A DNA stretch of 64,000 nucleotides from Palsa-89 sp963824345 (GTDB lineage Bacteria > Acidobacteriota > Terriglobia > Bryobacterales > Bryobacteraceae). Positions 26,337 through 34,203 of this stretch are shown here, one piece after another. The notes under the pieces are model-generated. The model did not search any database, had not been told where the DNA came from, and saw only the letters and a program-made list of their open reading frames with translations. The position numbers and the translations under genes were made by a program. Each line of letters begins with the position of its first letter. Position 1 is the first letter of the stretch. The stretch is taken from NCBI GenBank assembly GCA_963824345.1, contig CAWGOZ010000020.1:248001-312000 (forward strand), written 5' to 3'.

Positions 26337-27345
26337 GCCACTATTATGCTTACTTCCAAAGGTGGAGCTGCATCTCCATTTGGATTGTTCTCTCAGCTAC
26401 GGCGCGGTCTCGCGGCTGGCTCCGGGGGTCACCCGCGAAGAATACTATCGCGACTATGTGGCGCCCTCCCGCTGCACCAATCTCGCGGATTTTCTGGAAC
26501 GCGCGCCAAGAGGCTTCCTGCTGATGCAGGATGAAGCGGCACTGCGGCTGGTCACCGAAGACCTGTTCTATCAACTCCGGGCGGATGGAGTGGTCTACGC
26601 CGAGATTCGCTTCGCGCCTTTGCTTCATATGCAGGCAGGTCTGACGGCTGAGCGGGTAGTCGAAATTGTGAACCATGAGGTTGAACGCAGCAGCCTTGCA
26701 ACCGGCGTTGATGCGCGCCTGATCTTGTGCACGTTACGGCATTTCGATGCAGAGCAGAGCATGACGACCGCCAAGTTGATTGAAGCTTACCGAGGCAGCC
26801 GCGTGGTGGCGCTGGATCTGGCCGCCGATGAAGCAGGGTTCCCCATCACGGCGCACGTCAAGGCCTATGAGTATGCTCAGCAGCATAATTTATTCCGGAC
26901 GGCGCATGCTGGCGAGGCGCTGGGGCCTGAAAGCATGTGGGAAACGCTGCGGTTGTTAAACCCAACCAGAATCGGACACGGCGTGCGCTCGATCGAAGAT
27001 CGGGAGCTGGTACAGCACCTGCGGCAGAAGCGCATCCATCTCGAACTTTGCCCATCTTCGAACGTCCAGATCATTCCGTCGATTGCGGACCTGGAGCACC
27101 ACCCCATCGACCAACTGTTTCGCTCGGGTGTTTCGTTGAACATCAACACCGATACGCGAATGCTGACTCCCACGACACTGACGAGGGAGTACGAAGAGGT
27201 GTCGCGAGTGTTTGGCTGGGGGTGGGCGGAGTTCTATCGAACGAATAGGATGGCGGTGGAAGCGGCGTTTGTGGATGAAGCGGTGAAGGCGAGCTTGCGG
27301 CATCGAATTGGAGCGCCGTTCGCATCGGGAGGGGATGGCGGATGA
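26302..27345 (+). CDS. add: Adenosine deaminase
   Basis: About 347 aa; a metal-dependent deaminase turning adenosine or deoxyadenosine into inosine. LPKVELHLHLDCSLS carries the HxH zinc pair, YAEIRFAPLLH follows, then TAHAGEALGPES with catalytic His-Ala-Gly-Glu near residue 212, RIGHGVRSIED near 235, CPSSNVQI near 262 and NINTDTRMLTPTTL near 288, where the zinc Asp is kept but the second Asp of DDP is Thr. The start is uncertain: ATG 26302 is the nearest in-frame ATG but overlaps the antisense CWC gene by 35 bp and has no strong RBS. The gene overlaps the next by ATGA. Confidence 0.88.
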   Translation: MGALHREQRISTPLLCLLPKVELHLHLDCSLSYGAVSRLAPGVTREEYYRDYVAPSRCTNLADFLERAPRGFLLMQDEAALRLVTEDLFYQLRADGVVYAEIRFAPLLHMQAGLTAERVVEIVNHEVERSSLATGVDARLILCTLRHFDAEQSMTTAKLIEAYRGSRVVALDLAADEAGFPITAHVKAYEYAQQHNLFRTAHAGEALGPESMWETLRLLNPTRIGHGVRSIEDRELVQHLRQKRIHLELCPSSNVQIIPSIADLEHHPIDQLFRSGVSLNINTDTRMLTPTTLTREYEEVSRVFGWGWAEFYRTNRMAVEAAFVDEAVKASLRHRIGAPFASGGDGG

Positions 27346-28754
27346 CAGCTACGGCGTACGACGTAGTCGTGATCGGGATGGGCGCGGCCGGGCTGTCGGC
27401 GGCCGTGAGCTACGCGGAAACTGCGGCGGCACAGGGCGGAGGGGCGCGGATTGCGGTGCTGGAACGGTCGCCTGAGAGCGAGCGCGGGGGAGCTACCAGA
27501 TACACCAGCGCCTGGTTCCGAGTGACCGAGGACCGGCAACTGGACCCGAAGTTCGTCGAGACGATGGAGTCCGTCTCGGGCGGGCTGGCCGACCTGGACT
27601 ACTGCCGGACGCTGGTCCGCGAGGCGCCAAACTCGCTCCAGTTCCTGGACGAACACAATGTCCAGACCACTTACTTCAAGCAGCCGCTTCCAAACCGCAA
27701 CACGGGCGGAGGCCTCGGGATGCCAGTGGGCGGCGGCGCGGCGATCGTCGCAGGGCTGGCGGGGATCGTGGAACGCACGGCCGGATCGGAAATTCTCTAT
27801 GAGACCGAGGCGGTGCGGCTGAGCGTTTCTGAAGAGGGGCGAATCGACGGCGTCGTAGTGCGCGGGCCTGACGGCCTTCTGCGGCGGCTCCGCGCCCGGT
27901 CCGTCATCATTGCGAGCGGTGGTTTCGAAGGGAACCGGGAGATGCTGACGCAGTACCTGGGAGAGCGCGCCTGCGACATGCCGGTGATTGCGCCTGGCCC
28001 GCGCAACAATCGCGGAGACGGCATCCGGATGGCGATGGAATTTGGCGCGGACACGGCCGGCCAGTTCGACATGTTTCACGGCGAGCCGGTGGACTCGCGC
28101 ACCGCTAAGCCGGACGCGGTGATCTACCCTTATCCGTACGCGATTGTCGTGAACCGGCATGGGCGGCGCTTCTTTGACGAAGGGAAGAACAGCTTCGACT
28201 CGACCTTCGAGGAGCTGGCGTACGAAATCTGGCGGCGCCAGGAACAACAGGCTTTTTTGATTGGCGATCAGACCAGCCTCTCGGTGCGGGGCTTCACGGA
28301 CGTGACATTCACCGACCTGCCGCCGGTCACTGCGGACACGATTGGCGGGCTGGCTGCGCAGCTCGGCCTGGACCCGAAAACGCTGGAGTCGACTGTGGCC
28401 GAGTACAACGCGGCCATCGGGCCGGGCAAATTCGATCCGTACGTTTTCGACGGCAAGAGCACTATTGGCCTGACTCCGCCCAAATCGAACTGGGCGTTCC
28501 GGCTCGATTCGCCGCCTTATATCGCCTACCCGCTGACCTGCGCGATCACATTCACCTTCGGCGGACTGAGGACCGATTCATCGGGCCGCGTGGTAAGCCC
28601 AGCGGGCACTCCGATTCCGGGGCTCTATGCGGCGGGCGAGGTGACCGGACTCTATTACCATGCCTATCCGGCCGGCACGTCGGTGATCCGGGCGGTCACC
28701 TTCGGCCGTCTTGCGGGAGCCCACGCCGCAAACAACGAAGCGAGGCAGCCGTAA
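27342..28754 (+). CDS. FAD-dependent dehydrogenase, tricarballylate dehydrogenase (TcuA)-like
   Basis: A 470-aa flavoprotein of the fumarate reductase/succinate dehydrogenase group. The dinucleotide motif VVVIGMGAAGLSAAVSYAE is at about residues 9-27, followed by LERSPESERGGATRYTSAW. In TcuA this Gly-Gly-rich loop contacts FAD. GGFEGNREML near 192, NRHGRRFFDEGK near 270 and the C-terminal GLYAAGEVTGLYYHAYPAG near 430 support the assignment. Substrate specificity is uncertain: tricarballylate, 3-ketosteroid or another C-C bond. ATGA overlap with add suggests co-translation, although no purine step obviously needs it. Confidence 0.82.
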   Translation: MTATAYDVVVIGMGAAGLSAAVSYAETAAAQGGGARIAVLERSPESERGGATRYTSAWFRVTEDRQLDPKFVETMESVSGGLADLDYCRTLVREAPNSLQFLDEHNVQTTYFKQPLPNRNTGGGLGMPVGGGAAIVAGLAGIVERTAGSEILYETEAVRLSVSEEGRIDGVVVRGPDGLLRRLRARSVIIASGGFEGNREMLTQYLGERACDMPVIAPGPRNNRGDGIRMAMEFGADTAGQFDMFHGEPVDSRTAKPDAVIYPYPYAIVVNRHGRRFFDEGKNSFDSTFEELAYEIWRRQEQQAFLIGDQTSLSVRGFTDVTFTDLPPVTADTIGGLAAQLGLDPKTLESTVAEYNAAIGPGKFDPYVFDGKSTIGLTPPKSNWAFRLDSPPYIAYPLTCAITFTFGGLRTDSSGRVVSPAGTPIPGLYAAGEVTGLYYHAYPAGTSVIRAVTFGRLAGAHAANNEARQP

Positions 28755-28805
28755 TGAGGCAGGTGTAATATGGTTCGGGAAGAAGCTCCCAAGAAGGAGG
28801 CTAGG

Positions 28806-29924
28806 ATGCAGCGAGCGACCGTTCTTTCATGGGTTGTAGCCATGGCCGTGTTGTCGCCGGCTCTTGCAATAGCGCAGGCGCAGAACTCAAATACGCTGGA
28901 GGTTTATGTCATCGACGTGGAAGGCGGCAATGCCACGCTGTTTGTCGCTCCGTCCCACGAGTCGCTGCTCATCGATACCGGAAATGCAGGCGCCGCGGCC
29001 GCTCGCGATGCGGGGCGCATCGTGGAGGCGATCCAGGACGCCGGACTCCAGCAGATCGATCACCTGATTACGACGCACTGGCACGGCGATCATTTCGGCG
29101 GCTTAGCCGAGCTGGCCTCCAAAGTTCCGATCAAGGAGTTTATCGATCATGGCCCGAATGCCCAGCCGGGCGAACTTGCCGATACGTTTCTGCAAAACGT
29201 TTATCCGCAGCTGTATGCCAAGGCGAAGCACACGGTGGCGAAAGCCGGTGACAAGATTTCTATGACCGGCCTGGACGTGCGCGTGGTGACTTCCGCCGGT
29301 GAGACCATCAAGACGCCGTTGCCCGGCGCTGGAAAGCCGAATCCTTATTGCGCCAATTTCAAGCCCGCTGACAGCAATGCCGAAGATCCGCAATCAGTGG
29401 GGGTGTGGGTGAAGTTCGGACAATTTCGCACGCTTCATTTGGGGGACTTGACCAAGAACAAGGAATTCGCGCTGATGTGCCCCAACAACCGCATCGGCGT
29501 TGTGGATGTGCTGTTGGGGTTGCATCACGGACAAGCCAGCTCCAATTCGGAAGTGCTGGTTGACGCCGTGCATCCCCGGGTTGCCATCATGAACAACGGC
29601 ACTCGCAAAGGCGGTGAGCCGGAAGTGATGAAGACAGTGTATTCGTCCCCTGGATTCGAAGATCTCTGGCAACTTCATTTTTCACTGCTGAGCGGGCAGG
29701 AGTACACGGCGCCAGGAATGTTCATCGCCAATGGGATTGACGAGCAGCCGTCCAGCATGCCCATTGCTCCGATGCCGGCGCCAGCGCCGGGGCCGGGTGC
29801 GCCGCCTCCGCCGGTGCATAACGGCAAGGCCTATTGGATCAAACTGACCGCCCAGCAAGACGGTACGTTTACCGTGACCAACGCGCGCAACGGCTTCAGC
29901 AAGACCTACCGGCCCGGGCTGTAG
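28806..29924 (+). CDS. Secreted metallo-beta-lactamase-fold hydrolase
   Basis: About 372 aa with a signal peptide (residues 1-25, ending AIAQAQ). The MBL core has DTGN near 58 and TTHWHGDHFGG at about 90-99, giving the HxHxDH metal motif, plus LHLGDLT near 212 and GLHHGQASS near 240. It resembles the ComEC/Rec2-type MBL subgroup, but without membrane domains. A proline/alanine-rich stretch near 315-335 (MPIAPMPAPAPGPGAP) links to a short C-terminal beta tail. AAGGAGG at 28794-28800 gives a perfect RBS five bases before ATG 28806, which fixes the start. Substrate unknown. Confidence 0.85.
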   Translation: MQRATVLSWVVAMAVLSPALAIAQAQNSNTLEVYVIDVEGGNATLFVAPSHESLLIDTGNAGAAAARDAGRIVEAIQDAGLQQIDHLITTHWHGDHFGGLAELASKVPIKEFIDHGPNAQPGELADTFLQNVYPQLYAKAKHTVAKAGDKISMTGLDVRVVTSAGETIKTPLPGAGKPNPYCANFKPADSNAEDPQSVGVWVKFGQFRTLHLGDLTKNKEFALMCPNNRIGVVDVLLGLHHGQASSNSEVLVDAVHPRVAIMNNGTRKGGEPEVMKTVYSSPGFEDLWQLHFSLLSGQEYTAPGMFIANGIDEQPSSMPIAPMPAPAPGPGAPPPPVHNGKAYWIKLTAQQDGTFTVTNARNGFSKTYRPGL

Positions 29925-29929
29925 GTGCG

Positions 29930-30868
29930 ATGAGCGCGTCGCGCAGGGTTCCAGTGATGGCCGGCATTGTTGTACTGGCCGGAGGCATGCTCTCGATCCC
30001 CGCGGCCGCACAAAGCGACATCGTCGGCTTTTGGGACCAGCCGGCAATCGGGACGGTTATCGGGCCGGGCATCGCGGCGCTGTTTGGGTTCGAAGAGGAT
30101 TCCACCGAGCGGGCCGACGGTCCGGCGTTAGTGGATTATATCGGGATCCCGTTGAACGAAGAGGCGCGCGCGCGGGCGCTCAGCTATGAAGGCTCGATGC
30201 TGGAGGTGCCGGAGCATCAATGCATGCCGCATCCGGCCACGTATTCTTTTTGGGGGCCGGCGGAGCTTCGAATCACCGAAGAGCTGGACGACAATCTCGA
30301 CCTGGTTGCATATCACGTGGGAGGCACCTTCCGGCGCGCGGACCGGATCATCTACATGGATGGCCGGCCGCACCCGCCCGAGTACGCGCCGCACACCTGG
30401 GCAGGATTCACCACCGGCGTCTGGAAGGGCAACACGCTGGTGACGACGACCACGCACATCAAGTGGGCCTGGATCCGGCGCAACGGCGTGCCGTCCAGCG
30501 ATCAGGCGATAGTGACAACGTTTTATACGCGGAACGGGAACGTCCTGACAGTTACCTGGATGGTTCACGATCCCTTGTATCTGACCGAGACTTTCACTAA
30601 ATCCGCCGACTTCATCGCGGCCGTCCGGATTCCGACGGCGCAGTACGACGTGGCGCCAGCCGGCCAAGCGGGCGCCATCTTCTTCAAATGCTTTCCCGGA
30701 GAAGAAATCGTGCGCGACGATCCGTACTTCGTTCCGAACTACCTGCCGTGGGCGAACCCCTTTCTGCACGAAGTGGCCGACAAGCTGCACGTGCCGCTGG
30801 AGGCGGTGTTGGGCGGGGCCGAGACTGCGTATCCGGAATATCAGGATCGATTGAAGACGGGCCGATGA
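29930..30868 (+). CDS. Secreted protein of unknown function, GxWxGNTLV family
   Basis: A 312-aa protein with an N-terminal signal peptide ending at PAAAQS. I recognise no enzyme motif. The central block IIYMDGRPHPPEYAPHTW, then GVWKGNTLVTTTTHIKWAW and later VTWMVHDPLYLTE, parallels IFMDGRKLPKDPNPQW, GKWDGDTLVVESTGF and TSTVDDPGAY in the secreted protein at 37194-37961. The two are therefore probably paralogues from a family I associate with acidobacteria. ATG 29930 begins 5 bp after the MBL gene stop, so the two are likely co-transcribed. Confidence 0.7.
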   Translation: MSASRRVPVMAGIVVLAGGMLSIPAAAQSDIVGFWDQPAIGTVIGPGIAALFGFEEDSTERADGPALVDYIGIPLNEEARARALSYEGSMLEVPEHQCMPHPATYSFWGPAELRITEELDDNLDLVAYHVGGTFRRADRIIYMDGRPHPPEYAPHTWAGFTTGVWKGNTLVTTTTHIKWAWIRRNGVPSSDQAIVTTFYTRNGNVLTVTWMVHDPLYLTETFTKSADFIAAVRIPTAQYDVAPAGQAGAIFFKCFPGEEIVRDDPYFVPNYLPWANPFLHEVADKLHVPLEAVLGGAETAYPEYQDRLKTGR

Positions 30869-30883
30869 GCCAGCTAGTGGAAA

Positions 30884-32830
30884 TTACTGCGGCTTCTTCG
30901 CGAGCAACATTTGCTTGAGAGACTCCGCGTTGGCCTGGAGTTCCGCGCTTCCGGCGGGGTAGGCGTTCCGCTGCAGGAGGTAAGCGACGATATCGATCAC
31001 GGTGGGCGCCTGAAGCGTTCCACGATCATCGGCCGGCATCCAATCGCGGATGTAGGTAAACAGATTGTTGAGATCCTTGCGGCTCAAAAGGCGGTCCCCG
31101 ACCAGAGCTGGCGCGCGTGACGACGGATCCAAGCCACCGCTAAGATTTTCTCCGTGGCAGGACTGGCAGAACACCTTATAGCTGGCTTTGCCGCGGTCCG
31201 CTTGAGCAGCGGAATAGACGCCATCCCACAGGTTCAGGGTGTTGTTTTGCTGGAGGGCCTGGGCGGGTTTGGGCGCTGCCGGCTGCGCTCCATAGGCCAC
31301 GGTTTGAGTGTCACCTGCTAAACGCGCGAGCAAGCGAGCCGCTGGGCCGCTGTCTTCCACGCGGTTCAGGATTTGACCTTCACCGGCACGCGCCATCTCC
31401 AGCGGCGTTCGACCCCGCTTGTCCTTGACGTCCAGCCTGGCCCCGCGTTCGACCAGCAGCGCGATAATTTTCTCGCCGGTCCCGTTTCCAGTGCCTTGGC
31501 CGCGCTGAACCGCGCCATGCAGGGCCGTGAGTCCCTGATCGTTGGCTGCATTGATATCGATTCCGCGATCCAGCAGCATTTTGATTATTTCTATCGAACC
31601 GTCTTCGGAGGGATGCAGCAGGCTGGGATCTTCGCCGCGCACGGCGGCCAGGTTGACTCCGGCGGCGAACATCAAAGCGTTGGTGCCGTCTTTGGTGGTT
31701 AGCTTTGGATCCGCGCCACGGGCCAGCAGGACCCGCACCAGCCTGGCATCGCCGTAGCGTGCCGCGCGCATCAGCGGAGTGGCGCCTTCGGTCAGGATTC
31801 GCTCCTGTAGAAAATCATGATGCCGCTTGAGAATGGCGCGCTGCAGGCGCGGATTCGGATTCGCGCCATGGTCGATCAGCTTGTTCACCAGTCCTGCGGC
31901 ATCATATTCGGCGTTGGACTCGAGCGCCGGCGCTGGCCGGCCCTGAATCCAGCCGAGCGTGTCCATGTTCGCCACTGCGTACAACGCGGTCATGCCCGTC
32001 TCGTCGGCGATGTTTGGGTCTGCGCCTTTGTCCAGCAGCAGCGCGGCGGCATCGTAGTGCAAATTGATGATCGCCAGATGCATCGCGGTGGCGCCCTGCG
32101 GATCCTGTAAGTTCAGATTCGCGCCCTTGTCGGCCAGTACCGCGAGAGCCGCCGTTGCGTTTTGCCTTGCCGCATACATGGCCGCTGTCCAGCCACCCCT
32201 GGGGAACGGCATGTTGGGCCCGCCGCTTTCGGGGAAACCAAGAATGGGCGTATCGGTTACCCAGGATTTCTGATCGAGATTGGCTCCTCCGGCGATCAGG
32301 GCCTCCACCACGGCGGCATGGTTTTCGGCTGCGGCCCACATCAAGGCGGTTTCCTGCAGCCACTTCTCCTTGGCATTCACGTTCGCTCCGTGAGCCAGCA
32401 GTATTTTCACGGCAGCCAGACTGCCGCTGCGCGAGGCTGTCATCAGCGCGGTCTCGCCGTCCGCATTGGCGGTGTTCGGATCGGCACCGGCCTTGAGCAG
32501 CGCTTCGACCATGGCGGGGTCCCCAGCGGTGGCGGCGAGCGACAACGGCTGGACGCCATAGCGATTCGCGGCCATGGGATTCGCGTGGGCGTCCAGCAGC
32601 AGACGAACCGTTGCCAGGTCGCCACTGCGCACCCCCCAGTGCAGCGCGGTAGTGCCGTCCGCTTCCGGCACATTCACGTCGGCGCGGGCTTTGATCAGCC
32701 TTTGCAAAGCCGCGCTGTCGCCCTGCTTCACGGCTTCCGCCACTTCGGGGGCCGATGCCATAGCGCCGCCGACCAGGCAGAGCGCCAGCGCACCAGCCAG
32801 ACTGAGCTGCCCCTTCTTGGTCCCCGTCAT
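30884..32830 (-). CDS. Ankyrin-repeat protein with C-terminal cytochrome c domain
   Basis: A 648-aa exported protein. After a signal peptide (cleavage near AMASAPEV), about ten ankyrin repeats run from residue 30 to 510; examples are DGTTALHWGVRSGDLATVRLLL, GETALMTASRSGSLAAVKILL and GATPLMRAARYGDARLVRVLL. A linker rich in Ala, Gln and Pro leads to a single-haem cytochrome c domain with CQSCHGENLSGG near residue 565 and a distal Met in RDWMPADDRG. The architecture suggests a periplasmic protein-protein scaffold that also carries electrons. It lies 10 bp downstream of the DUF1552 gene, with a GGAG RBS, in a three-gene operon. Confidence 0.88.
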   Translation of the reverse strand: MTGTKKGQLSLAGALALCLVGGAMASAPEVAEAVKQGDSAALQRLIKARADVNVPEADGTTALHWGVRSGDLATVRLLLDAHANPMAANRYGVQPLSLAATAGDPAMVEALLKAGADPNTANADGETALMTASRSGSLAAVKILLAHGANVNAKEKWLQETALMWAAAENHAAVVEALIAGGANLDQKSWVTDTPILGFPESGGPNMPFPRGGWTAAMYAARQNATAALAVLADKGANLNLQDPQGATAMHLAIINLHYDAAALLLDKGADPNIADETGMTALYAVANMDTLGWIQGRPAPALESNAEYDAAGLVNKLIDHGANPNPRLQRAILKRHHDFLQERILTEGATPLMRAARYGDARLVRVLLARGADPKLTTKDGTNALMFAAGVNLAAVRGEDPSLLHPSEDGSIEIIKMLLDRGIDINAANDQGLTALHGAVQRGQGTGNGTGEKIIALLVERGARLDVKDKRGRTPLEMARAGEGQILNRVEDSGPAARLLARLAGDTQTVAYGAQPAAPKPAQALQQNNTLNLWDGVYSAAQADRGKASYKVFCQSCHGENLSGGLDPSSRAPALVGDRLLSRKDLNNLFTYIRDWMPADDRGTLQAPTVIDIVAYLLQRNAYPAGSAELQANAESLKQMLLAKKPQ

Positions 32831-32840
32831 CCCGTGCTCC

Positions 32841-34142
32841 TTAAAGATCGATGCGACCGGTACTGGCGGCGAAGGTGTCCATCTCGACGCCGAATTTATT
32901 GCCGAGTGTGAGCCAGGCGTTGGCGAGCGGCTGGGTGGGAGTGTGCATCAGGTGCCGGTTGCCCTGCACCAGATTGACGCCCCTGCCCGCCACCAGCAGT
33001 GGAAGGTTCTTGGGATCGTGATTGTCGCTTTCGCTCATTCCGCTGCCGAACAGGATGACGCTATGATCGAGCAAACTTCCGTCGCCGTCCGGCGTTTGCT
33101 TCAGCTTGTCGAGGAAACGCGAGAACATTTTCATCTGATAGGTCTGGATGGTGATGAGGCCGGCGATCATCTCGGGCTGCATGCGGTGGTGCGACATGTG
33201 ATGCCAGGGATCCATGAGACCCAGCTCAGGGAAGTTCTTCTGGCTGACCTCGCGCGCCAGCATAAACGTGAATACCCGCGTCATGTCGGTCTGCAGGGCG
33301 ATCTTCAGCATGTCGTACATCAGCGTCAGGTGTTCCTCGTAGGACTGCGGGATCCCGACCGGCTGATTGGGTTCCTCGACACTCACTGCGTTTTGTTTCT
33401 CGGCTTTCTGGATGCGCTGCTCGATTTCCCGCACGTCGTCCAGATACTCGTTCAAGCGCGACTGGTCCCGGGGACCGAGCCCCCGTTCCAGATCCTTGGC
33501 GTCGTCACGGATGGAATCGAGAATGCTCGCATTCTGCCGCCGGCGCGCCAGCCGTTCCTGTGGCGTACCGCTGCCTCCGAACAGCCGCTCGAACAGCACG
33601 CGCGGATTCACTTCCATGGGCAGCGGCGTGGTGGGCGTCTTCCATGAGATGGTGTTGATATACGTGCAGCTATAGCCAACGTCGCACGCGCCGATGTAGC
33701 CGGCCACATCTTCAATGGCCACTTCGAGCGATCGGAACTGCGTGTCGCCGCCGATTTTTTCGGCGATCACCTGGTCCAGCGAGATGCCGGCGCGAACATC
33801 TTCCGCTTCGGTCTCCTTGATGTTGGCGCCCGTCAGCCAGGTGGAGCTGCCGGAGTGCGCACCATGCGGGGGACGAAACAGGTTAGATACCACAACCAGC
33901 GAATCACGATGGGTTTCGGCCGGCTTCAGCAGGTCGGTGAACTCAAAGCCGCTGCCGGTCTTGGACGGAGTCCAGTGGTCCATGCGCGCGCCCAGGGGAA
34001 CGAAGACCGCGCCAAACCTGCGAATGGCCTCAGGCGTGGCCGTTTGCGCCGGGATCATGGCGTCAAACATCGGCAGGGCCATGCTGACCCCCAGGCCCTT
34101 TAGAAAAGTGCGCCTGGGCAGGGACCGCTTTGGGATGAACAT
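32841..34142 (-). CDS. DUF1552 domain protein, Tat-exported
   Basis: A 433-aa protein. The N-terminal SLPRRTFLKGLGVSMALPMFD is a twin-arginine signal, so export as a folded protein is expected. The body matches the DUF1552 family by FVPLGARMDHWTP near residue 47, NLFRPPHGAHSGSSTWLTGA near 90, and GMSESDNHDPKNLPLLVAG near 373. DUF1552 proteins often occur beside DUF1592/PSD1 cytochromes in Planctomycetes and Acidobacteria, as here. The function is not established. It sits between the ankyrin-cytochrome gene and the DUF1592 gene. Confidence 0.9.
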   Translation of the reverse strand: MFIPKRSLPRRTFLKGLGVSMALPMFDAMIPAQTATPEAIRRFGAVFVPLGARMDHWTPSKTGSGFEFTDLLKPAETHRDSLVVVSNLFRPPHGAHSGSSTWLTGANIKETEAEDVRAGISLDQVIAEKIGGDTQFRSLEVAIEDVAGYIGACDVGYSCTYINTISWKTPTTPLPMEVNPRVLFERLFGGSGTPQERLARRRQNASILDSIRDDAKDLERGLGPRDQSRLNEYLDDVREIEQRIQKAEKQNAVSVEEPNQPVGIPQSYEEHLTLMYDMLKIALQTDMTRVFTFMLAREVSQKNFPELGLMDPWHHMSHHRMQPEMIAGLITIQTYQMKMFSRFLDKLKQTPDGDGSLLDHSVILFGSGMSESDNHDPKNLPLLVAGRGVNLVQGNRHLMHTPTQPLANAWLTLGNKFGVEMDTFAASTGRIDL

Positions 34143-34203
34143 CGTGATCTCCTTATTTACAAGAAACTATATCCTTTACAATCGGCCAAGTCTAGCCACT
34201 CCC

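Noticed and set aside
26346..26348. ATG at 26346 as the start of adenosine deaminase
   Set aside because: It is in a different frame from the conserved HxH segment.
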